NCBI GenBank assembly: GCA_963691655.1
Contig: OY829326.1
Location: 150,864,998 to 150,928,997 of the forward strand
Origin: Toxonevra muliebris
Lineage: Eukaryota; Arthropoda; Insecta; Diptera; Pallopteridae
Reading direction: 5' to 3'
Length of the DNA stretch: 64,000 nucleotides
Below are positions 55,119 to 64,000 of this stretch, piece by piece (position 1 is the stretch's first letter; each line of letters opens with the position of its first letter). Below the pieces are notes generated by a model, which was given only the letters and a program-made list of their open reading frames with translations, ran no database searches and was not told where the DNA came from. Both the position numbers and the translations under genes were made by a program.

Positions 55119-57200
55119 ATTTGTAAAAGCAATTGATTCGAAATATTTTTAAACTGAAATATGAAAAAAGTTCATATTCAAAATTTCTCAACTTTCGAGA
55201 TCCTTGTAAAACCAGGACCTATTATCTGATTTAAAAAATTTATTTCCCTTTCTGTTCATCTGGATGAAAAGAATTTGAACAACGCTATTGCTCTTCGATT
55301 TGTCCCAAAAATTTTCTTTTTTATAAAAACTTTTGTATTTCACTATAGCCAAAAAATTAAGAATTAGGAAATAATTTTTTCATTTTTTGACACAAACTTG
55401 ATCCTATTAGGCTATTTACAAAGAAGACGAATAATATATTCTTTAGTGATTATGAATCTAGAAAGTTTCATGACACAATAGGTCAGTAGGCCTTTGAAAA
55501 CTATTAAAAACAAATTGGTTTATTTAAATTTAATTTTACACAACACTGGTATGTATACTGCAATTATTCACCATTATCTTTAATGGATTTCAAGTGGAAT
55601 TGTTTAACTTTAATCCAACCACTTCACATTTTTAATTCTCTTATTTATTTTTAGTATTTTACTTGTTTTTCCAAACAAGTACATTAAAATACAAAAATTC
55701 AGAGAAAAAAAATGTAAACCAAAATTGTATTCCATGCGCATATTTTAATCTTAAATGAAATAATAATTAAAAAACCACTAATGTTACCCACTGACACTGA
55801 CAATGGTGATCTTAATTCCATTTTGCAAATTTACAAAATTATCAACAAAAAAAAAAATAAAAAAGAAAACTCAAAAAAATGAAGAAAAAAATAAACGGGA
55901 CTACGATGTACTTGTATACAAAATCAAATAGAAAGAACAAAAACAAAAAAAAAATAAAAAAGAACCATACAAATGAAAGTAATTTTCTTAAATGAGAATC
56001 GCATTTTTCAAAGCTTAATTTCCGCACAAAGGAGACACACACAAACACACAATCAAGGCAGCGCAAAAAGAACCAAAAAAAAAAAGAAAAAAATAAACTG
56101 CTTGAAAATAAAAATATAAAAAAAATAAAAACCAACTTAGATACATACGAGTATTTATGTATAAAACAAACATGCAACACTGGCAGCACAATCTTGCTAC
56201 AAATTATACAAGCAACATTTCCGCTAAACTAAACAAGTTTAGTACCAAAAAAAAGAAACAGCAAGAAAAGTAAAAAAAAAGTGTTTGAAAATAAATGAAG
56301 GGATCGCATTGAGAAAAAAAGAACGAGCTAAAGGATACTCGGACTTGTTTAATTCTTTATACTCTATACACAGAAAAGAAACTCATATATAATCGCTACA
56401 AATACACAAATATTCCCAGTTGGAATGATTTGAAGTGCGCATAAAAAAGATGAAATGTCTTCTCTCATCTTATCTCAACTCATAGATTTGATGGGATGGA
56501 AAGCTAGCGTTGAATTCGAATTATAAAAACTGATAGCAGAGTTAAGCTGAGTAGCATTTTTTTACTGAGCCTAAATCACTAGAAGCGAAATGTCATGAAT
56601 CAGCTAAAAAAGGAACCTATTTAAAATAAGTTTCTCACATCCAATTGATGTCAAATCAACTTTTTCAGGTCTCTTTAACTACCAATTGAGCAACCAGATG
56701 AAATCAGTGTGTTTATAACTAACGAACTGAACAGCAATGGGAACCTTTAGTTTTTGAGCTAAGCTATCTAGATACAAATGCATAAGCATCCTAAGCGTAG
56801 AAAGTAAAAGATGGAATAAGTAGGTGATAATAGGTTAAAATTAAATAATTCACGAAAGAAGAGGAATGAGTAGAGTATATAGAAAAGTTGTTGGTATCCT
56901 ATGATTCAAAAGCAGAATAAATTTTCTACAACACTCTTCAAAGTAACCCCACCTTAATTCAGGGGCTTCGAGGCTTTACTTGCATTGAATCCTTTTGCTA
57001 CTAGGTATTTAAGTAACACCATGAAATTGATAGGATTTTGATAAACAAGCTTAACAACAATGAGAGCATGTGGTTTGTGCTCTCCGGTATTACTAAAAGG
57101 GACTGAATTTTAAAAATACAAACCGAGGATGAAACAGTGGCAGGAATATTTAGGCAAAGAACCAAACACTAACTAGGGAAATATTCCAGCATCTTTCAAG
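55119..57200. other. AT-rich spacer, nothing recognised
   Basis: A-rich stretches such as 55848-55965 and 56070-56130 create the minus-strand F-rich frame at 55842-56189, which I treat as an artefact. No gene recognised. Confidence 0.5.
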
Positions 57201-57209
57201 TTGATATTC

Positions 57210-57800
57210 ATGCATAAAAAACGTGATATTCATATCATGCCGGATAGTCAAGCAGCCATTCGAGTACTATGGTCTTTTGAAATCACTAGTCATTAGTGTG
57301 GGATTATTTGAGCAAGCACAATCAATTGGGCAAGGACAATAGAGTCGCTCTATGTTTGGTCCCTAGACACGTTGGAATAAAAAGAAATGCACAATCAGAA
57401 GAGTTTGGTTAGAAAAGGGGGCAGCGGCCTCTTTCATTGGACCTGAACTTTTTTGTGGAATAGGAAAGAGCGGAGAGGGAATTACTCAAGCAGGAACACA
57501 TGAACAAGAGGTAACAACTCTTTACTAATCTTCCGGGACTAAAGCAATCCAAAACGCTTCTCGATAACTATAATAAAAGTAGATATGCATTCTGCATTGG
57601 TCCAAATAGTTTGCGAGTATTAGCTGGTATTCTGACAAGGCATTACAGGCTCAGACAACACTTCTGTAAAATAGATACTGAGGGAAGCTCAATAAGTAGG
57701 TTCTGCAAAAACGAAGAGGAATCATCAGAATATATTTGGATCATTGATCCGCAAAAGCATGAAATATCTGGGCATGTACCATGTATCTAGCACTGTACTA
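57210..57800 (+). pseudogene. LINE RNase H and finger relic
   Basis: Shifting frames give PDSQAAIRVLWSFEITS (RNase H, second catalytic Asp region), NRVALCLVPRHVGIKRNAQS (W-V-P-G-H-x-G-I-x-G-N equivalent) and LAGILTRHYRLRQHFCKID with ISRFCKNEEESSEYI (finger region). The order and text parallel the better preserved copy at 48844-49475, so the two are related LINE families. Many stops; old. Confidence 0.65.
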
Positions 57801-58889
57801 GCATCTATTGCTTTGGGCGCTGTACTCAAATTCCAGAGGTAGACTGAACTGGATAAAGTACTCTATATAATAGATCTTACAGATCGGGGTAAAATCCAGT
57901 TCATTTCTTGCAGTATTGTTTGACCTAAATAACGCTGCTGATGTAATCACAGATTACATGCAGATCTAGAGATGAAAGACTCTCCCCGCCATTCCTTTCG
58001 TTTGGTTTTCCAAAATTAGCATAAATTGGCATCTCATTTGAAACCATTCTGACCTTGAAATATAATTGGTTAGTTAAAATTGACATAAATTGAAGTTTTG
58101 TGAAATAAAAATCTGTTTTTTTACGCTGAATAGAATTTTGTTGAATACCTCATAAACCGTATGAAAACTGAAAATACTAAGGGAGATGGTCAGAGTTGCA
58201 AAGCGGAGAAAATCATTTCCTTTATGGAGCTAAATCGGTATTTAAATTTTTTTAAATCAAAAATATTTTGAAATTGATAGTGTTTCTGATTGGAAATTCC
58301 CTGCCTTGCACAGTGTGAGCGCTCCATAAAACTTTTGTCAATAAATAGTAACAATGAGAAAGGAGCATTTGAATACTTTTCAGATTATTACAAATCATAT
58401 ATATGAATTCGTTCATGGACACGCCTACCTAGCATTAAAAATATTTGACCGAAAGTAATGAAATTACGCCTGCCTCTTTGAAATCTATAGCAAATATATC
58501 TGAACATAAAACAAATATATATGTATCTGTGGGTTTGGGGGAAATTTACCCGGGGACACTCTCAACTTCCTTATAATATTTTTTAAAGAATTTCAAAATT
58601 CACTGTGCTCTTTGGCATCAGCAAAAATGTTTTTCAATTGAAAGAAAGCCATTTCTGTAAATTTGAGAAAAAACTCTTCCTCTCACAAAAAATTGTCTAT
58701 TAAAATATTATTTCCAGTATACAGGGTGATTCCGACTCATTGGTCAACAATACAGGAATGACAGGGGAGATCGGAATAAGTAAAAAATCATATAGAAGGG
58801 GGAAGAGAACTTTTTTCATCCGTTACGAGCTGTGTTGTTTTTTAATTTTTTCAGTCTTTTTGCTATAACATCTAAAACATCCGCTAGTG
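57801..58889. other. AT-rich spacer, nothing recognised
   Basis: No gene recognised. An element-like CAGGGTGATTCCGACTC sequence occurs at 58721 without a partner. Confidence 0.45.
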
Positions 58890-59307
58890 TAGCGATGTGC
58901 ACTTGGACACATATGGGCAACAAACACATATGAGCTGATGCTATACTCATAAGGGCTAGACGAGGGGTAACGCTGTGCTAAGGGGAAGAGTAACTAGTAT
59001 GAGAGAACAAATGTGATTTCTTTTGTGTATGTATATGTATATGAATTTATTGATTTCGTCCCTGTAGAGAGTGTGAACGTGAATGCATAAGAAAACTTCG
59101 TACTTAGCTATACTTTAGTCATGCTTTTTGGATTGATTTCATAAACATAGTAATTGCTTTACCAGGTAAAGAAAGAATTTTTCAATTACCTTTGTATTGT
59201 GGAACTTTTTTAATTATATTATTGAATGTATATGTAAGTTTCCTGCTTGGTTGTTACTTTTAGAGATCGAAAAAAAAGAAGCAGCAAACGCACTGCTGCG
59301 TGCTGAT

Positions 59308-59626
59308 CAGGGATGCCAACTCTATATTTTAAATCCAATTAATAATAAACACAAAAATTAAATAATATTTTTGCTTACGATTACAACTTTTATGCATGTA
59401 TGTAATGTATACAAATACTTTTAACAAAAATTAAAGAATAATAAAAATAAAAAATTAATAAAAGGTTTTACACAAAAAATATGTACTGTTCATATCAACA
59501 AAGTGACAAAAAATTAAAATTTTCAGTCGCCCACTAAAACGATCTCACTCCCCAATTCCCTACAACTAACTAAAATTTAAGTCGATTCCCAAAAATTCGA
59601 GGAATTCCTTATAAGTTGGCATTCTG
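59308..59626. mobile_element. Nested hAT-like MITE (CAGGGATGCCAACT ends)
   Basis: The left end CAGGGATGCCAACT and the right end (complement CAGAATGCCAACTTATAAGG) match the termini of the 14769-15771 element. Subterminal AATTCC-type repeats near 59545-59605 are diverged relatives of its TTCCCCGC motif. No matching 8-bp flanks. Confidence 0.65.
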
Positions 59627-59893
59627 GCAGTAGCCAGGGCGCTCTCAGTTATATTCACTCACTCTCCACATTAATGTAGCCAAGTTAACAATTTATAGTC
59701 AATCGAGCTATTTTTGTTTTTTTAATTGTTTTTTTCTATCTCACAAGATATGTTTTATAAATTGAAAGCTGATTTACGTTTGGTAAAGGTAATATAAATG
59801 TGTAAATCGGACATATTTTGGTCTCTAAATTTAAAAGAAGAATGCGGGGTATTTTAATATAATCTGGTTACTCTGGTTCACAATTGTGTAGGC

Positions 59894-60054
59894 CAGTGGC
59901 AGTTGCAAGGGATTAAATGGGGCCATTTCCCACTTCCTCCCCCGAAAAACGTTCAAATACATAAAATAGTAATATCTGTCATAAAAATTCTAAATATATA
60001 GAAAATTTTTAATATTTATGATCCCCCAGAAATTTTTTTTTCTATCCGCCACTG
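59894..60054. mobile_element. Nested 161-bp hAT-like MITE (CAGTGGC ends)
   Basis: Ends CAGTGGCAGTTGCAAGGG and (complement) CAGTGGCGGATAGAAAAA. Flanks GTGTAGGC (59886-59893) and GTGTACTC (60055-60062) match at 6 of 8 bases. Related by its ends to 51689-53303. Confidence 0.75.
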
Positions 60055-60256
60055 GTGTACTCTCTTCCTTATGTTAGTTTTTTGCACATATACATGCACA
60101 TTTATGTGTGCTTTTGGCAAAACAACAACAATAATGTGTATGTGTACACACAACAAAACCACCACCGCTCGTCTTTAAATTTACACCCCGCTTCTAGCAC
60201 CTTCATACACACGACGTCGGCAGAGGGCAACTAAAGTGCACATCCCTACGCTAGTG

Positions 60257-62640
60257 CATAGATTGTAGAAGAGAGAGAAAGTTCCGTGCTTGTGCTCTAT
60301 CTACCTCTGATGCACCCAGTTAACGGTATTTAGTAAAACATTGTGTATATTGAGCTACCTACTGTACTGTGCTGTACAAGGCTCATTAAGCGGTTAGCCT
60401 CAATTTTTCTTTTCCCACTGGGTGCATACGTATTACATGCATTACAAGGCAAAAGTACGCTTATGCGTATGTGTATGTTTGTGTACATACATATATGTGT
60501 GTCTATAAGTAAAACGGAAGTTCATGAAACTTTCATTAGGGACATTGTGTATTTCCGTTTTTAGTTTTTATCTTAAAAACACAAGAAAAAGTAGAAAAAA
60601 AATCAAGAAAACCCCAAAAAAACTCGTTCGCAACTAATGCGAAAAAAAATTAAGTTTATCTTCTTTTATGCGCTCGGTCGTGGACGACATACAATGCACA
60701 CAACCTCACACGTAGATAGATAGCTACATACAAGTATATTTCTAGCCACTGTGCTAGTACAGTAGATGATGGAAAGTATATCACAGTAAGTATGAACAGC
60801 ATGTGCCTCTCGCTCTCACTTCAAATGGTGAACGATACATGGTTGTACTTGAACATTACCAAGTTGTATGGGAATAATGCCAAAGTTTATTGGTCAAAGT
60901 GCCTATAATATTTTTCTCATTTTTTGTTTTCATTTCGTTAACGTTTAAATAAAAAAGTTAAAAAATTCCGAAGAAGAAGAACAAATAAAGTATACAACCA
61001 AACTATAGTGCAATGAAAAGTTTGGTGCAACGATGAAAGCGAGCAGCACTTAGCCAAAGGCTACAACGTCATCAAAGTCAGAGCTAGAGACAACGAATCA
61101 GAAGTAGAGGCACGATAAATGACAAGGACGATGATGGTGATGGTGATGACGACGACGAAAAGTCAACAGCAAAATGTAAACTAAATCAAAATATTTCTCA
61201 TGGAAAATATGTGGAAGAAGTCAGTGGACTGTAGTATTCACAAGACAAAAAAAAAAAAACAGAAAAAAGATTGCAGCAGTAACAAAGTCAAAGCAACAGA
61301 AAGAAAAAAATGAAGCAGCAACAGCAGGAGAAAAAATCAAAATGAAATCTTTATGCCAAAGGGCCACTTTCAGTTCACTGCTCGCATAGAGAGAAATACA
61401 CACATACACCGAGACAGAGACACATACATAGACACATGTTTGGTTCATCTTTCCTTTCGTTTGACTGGCTGACTGCTTATTTTGTTAGCTTTATGTCAAT
61501 ATGGCTGTGTCTGGATGAGAAAATTGCATTATACTAAATGAATATTGCAACAGCAACCAACAACAATAACAACAGCAGCAGTAGCAACAGCAACTGCAAG
61601 ACGATGAGAGAAAAAGCAACAGAATAAAGTAAATGCAGCCAGAGGAGTAATGAAAGCAATTGAAGCTTATAATCTTTGAGTGAGTTTGAATGTGTTTTCT
61701 TGTTTGTTTTCTATTTTTTCATGGTTAAATGAAAGTGAGAAATTTATGTGTATAAAAAGTTCTACAGATATAGTAGATCTGTGTTTGTGTGTTTTCTTAA
61801 AAGTTTCAATTTCAAACTTGCTTTATCTACCATATAACTAAATTAATTCATATTGATTTCTATCTCTACATTTTCAGCTTCTTTAACTTTATTTTAATTA
61901 CTAGTTATAATCATATATTACAAATATATATAGCAGCTCTATGTCTGTCTGTCTATCGTCATATATATATTTGCTTTTGTAGTTAGCCGATATATCCTCT
62001 AGTTGTACTTAATAAAAACATAAATATTCTGTCAATAGATTCAAAATCCCAACCAACCAATTCGTTTAATCTCTTACAAAGTAAAACAAGCTGATTTTCA
62101 GCCTAAACACATTTCACATATAAAGACTTTCATACAAAATTGGAAAAGTTACAGTGTGTAACAAAAGTAACATTCTAACGAGCTACATGAAATTTATATA
62201 TATTTGATCTTAACATTCTTTCCGCTACTTAAACTAAAAAAAAAATAAGAATATAAAATTTAAAGTCTTTTGTATTAAATAAATACTTAGTAGATAGAGC
62301 TCAGCCAATGCAGATGCTGGAATAAACTTAGCAGCTTGTAGAGCTGAAACCTGTGAGGTTTTAGATGATTGAATATAAGCAGAGATTTCCTCTATATATT
62401 TATGCGCTAAACCAGAATCAGGATGAAGAATTTTTCTATTAATTCAGTATTTTGAGAAATCTTAACCCAAATTTGCGATGAAGGCTTTGGGCATTTTCTA
62501 CCATCCATAGAAATTAAAAACTGTTTTTTAGAATTTTTTTTATTAATTTCGGTAGAAACTGATAACTGATTTGAGTTTCGCTGTATTAGGTCTGTCTGCC
62601 TGCCTATCATCTGCTTCCAATAGTCAAATCTATGTGGATT
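60257..62640. other. Non-coding spacer with simple repeats
   Basis: TATG/TACA-type repeats, a GATGATGGTGATGGTGATGA run near 61128-61150 and AACAACAGCAGCAG near 61560-61595. No gene recognised. Confidence 0.5.
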
Positions 62641-63950
62641 GAAGAACAATTCCCGAGGACTGGTTACAAGGTATTTTGGTTGTTCTCCCGAAGAAAGGCG
62701 ATCTCTCGCTATGTAAAAACTACCGTGTCAAGCATACTTTTAAACCGCATCAAACTGAAACTTAATCAGTAAGTGAGAAAACAACAAATTGGGTTTTGTT
62801 CAAATCGTTCGTGCGTAGATTATTAACAAATTAATTATCAAATTAACACCCTACAAATTATCTTCGAATTAAAGGCAGTCGACACTCCAACTTGTTTTTG
62901 TTTACTACAGAATGGCGTTCGACAGCATACATTGCGGAAGTATTTAGGAGGTGTTCAGATCCAGAAGCGGATATATGCGAATTTCAAGTGCTGAGTACTT
63001 TGCAATGGCGAGCTCTCAGACAACTTCGCAGCCAGCGCAGGTGATCGGGTGCTTACTCTCGCCGTTCCTCTTTCTCATTGTCATTGAGGACATCCTGCAT
63101 AACTTCATCGATGGAAAGCGAAGAGGCATTTATTGGAACTTCAAGGAAATCTTACAAATCTTGCATATGCAGATGATATCTGCTTAACAGTGAAACACTC
63201 CAATATGCAAGCAAAACTTGCTGAATTTTGTATCGAATAGGGTAAGGTCAGTCTAAAAATCAACTTCGACAAAATGAAATCCATTAAAATGAACACCAAA
63301 AACAACAACGATTTCACGCTGCACGGCAAAGCAATTGAACAGGTTGAAGATTTTACCTACTTAGGTAGAGTAATATCCGTAGAGAATAGTGCAAGGAACG
63401 ATATTCTGACCAGAAGCGACGGGTGCATACGTGCAGCTACGTCAAACAGGGAACTCAACGCAGATATCCTTCACACAAAAGGGAGACTATTTAAGTCTAA
63501 CGTCATCTCAGTATTGTTCTAAGGATGTAAGACCTGGCTTGTCACCGACTTTCTTACGGGAAAAATTCAAAGTTTTGTCAACAGATATCTCCGACGAATC
63601 CCTAAGGTGTGCTGACTAAATGACATCAGCAACACCGACCTGTACAAAAAATTTAATCTGGCACCAATGGTTAACTACATAAAATTGCGAAAATGGTGGG
63701 GGCTAGGTCACACATTGCGAAAAGATGCAACTGATAGTAGTTTACAAGCTCTTGATTGGAATCCCTAAGGAAATCGTAAGAGGGGTCGCTCAAAAAATAC
63801 CTGGAAAAGAACATAGCAAAAAGAAATCGAGGAATCCAGAAAATTGTGGAACTAACTAAAGATCTTAGCAGAAAACAGGACCTGATAGAAATGCTTTATT
63901 GAGGTCCTATGCTCCAGTGGGAGATACAGGAACTGATGATGATGAGGTCT
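62640..63950 (+). pseudogene. RTE-like LINE ORF2 relic
   Basis: In order, across shifting frames: LVVLPKKGDLSLCKNYR (RT fingers, 62680-62735), LSPFLFLIVIEDILHNFIDG (63052-63115), AYADDICL with an intact Y-A-D-D box (63163-63185), KMKSIKMNTKNNNDFTLHG (63272-63325), EDFTYLGRVIS (63346-63378), then WWGLGHTLRK and LDWNPKGNRKRG (63694-63790). The motif series is that of RTE-type ORF2 proteins. At least half a dozen frame disruptions and stops make it inactive. It keeps the most complete RT among the relics here apart from the 25.6-31.3 kb element. Confidence 0.75.
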
Positions 63951-64000
63951 GTCTTTGAACTTATTCTTAAAATTATCGGTATTTGGAAAAATTCTAACCT

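Larger units (their letters stand above)
58890..60248. mobile_element. Non-autonomous hAT element with perfect 8-bp duplication
   Basis: The terminus TAGCGATGTGCACTT at 58890 is mirrored by AAGTGCACATCCCTA ending at 60248. The 8-bp flanks CGCTAGTG (5882-58889 side, i.e. 58882-58889, and 60249-60256) are identical, which is the hAT hallmark. The 1359-bp interior has no transposase and contains two smaller elements (59308-59626 and 59894-60054). Confidence 0.92.

Noticed and set aside
55842..56189. 115-codon minus-strand frame rich in Phe
   Set aside because: Produced by A-rich runs on the plus strand; no motif.
58721..58760. CAGGGTGATTCCGACTC as a transposon end
   Set aside because: Looks like a terminus but no inverted partner or duplication could be found within the window.

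Overview
The window is a repeat-dense, AT-rich stretch of a eukaryotic nuclear genome, most likely a higher dipteran and probably a tephritid-type fruit fly. The reasons are the non-LTR retrotransposon and Tc1/mariner families present, many (CA)n, (CAG)n and TTG-rich tracts, a Drosophila-type core-promoter Motif 1, and SINEs resembling ones I associate with tephritids (recollection, not a search). No bacterial gene organisation, rRNA gene, CRISPR array or functional tRNA gene is visible. I could not recognise a host protein-coding gene, so the window is probably intergenic or part of a large intron.

Layout: 1-690 holds three units of a ~290-bp tandem repeat. 1511-2007 is a MITE. 4930-5820 is a polypurine tract, mirrored by a polypyrimidine tract at 44290-45830. 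7200-8590 and 48130-48640 carry the same degenerate short-motif satellite. A different satellite at 18780-20010 is interrupted by a dimeric tRNA-type SINE. Two damaged, complementary Tc1-like copies lie at 10733-11578 and 24409-25450. A dead mariner with both TIRs lies at 40757-42029. Long-arm fold-back elements lie at 34109-34446 and 47840-48087.

The centrepiece is 25569-31695. It is a nearly intact ~5.7-kb non-LTR retrotransposon that looks like the R1 clade, with a gag ORF carrying three zinc knuckles and an endonuclease/RT ORF with a single internal stop. It sits inside a (TTAGG)n array, the canonical insect telomere motif that Diptera have lost as telomeres. The array appears to be the expanded 3' tail of a tRNA-derived SINE. 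This suggests a TRAS/SART-like element using SINE tails as landing sites.

Other LINE debris: RTE-like relics at 20050-20720 and 62640-63950; Jockey-type relics at 52090-52690 and 54280-55109; RNase H-bearing LINE tails at 37640-38610, 48844-49475 and 57210-57800. Two of the 5'-truncated copies keep exact target-site duplications. The end at 58890-60248 is a stack of non-autonomous hAT-type elements, the outer one with a perfect 8-bp duplication. All protein-coding potential I can support belongs to mobile elements, and most of it is broken. Coordinates of relics and satellites are approximate.
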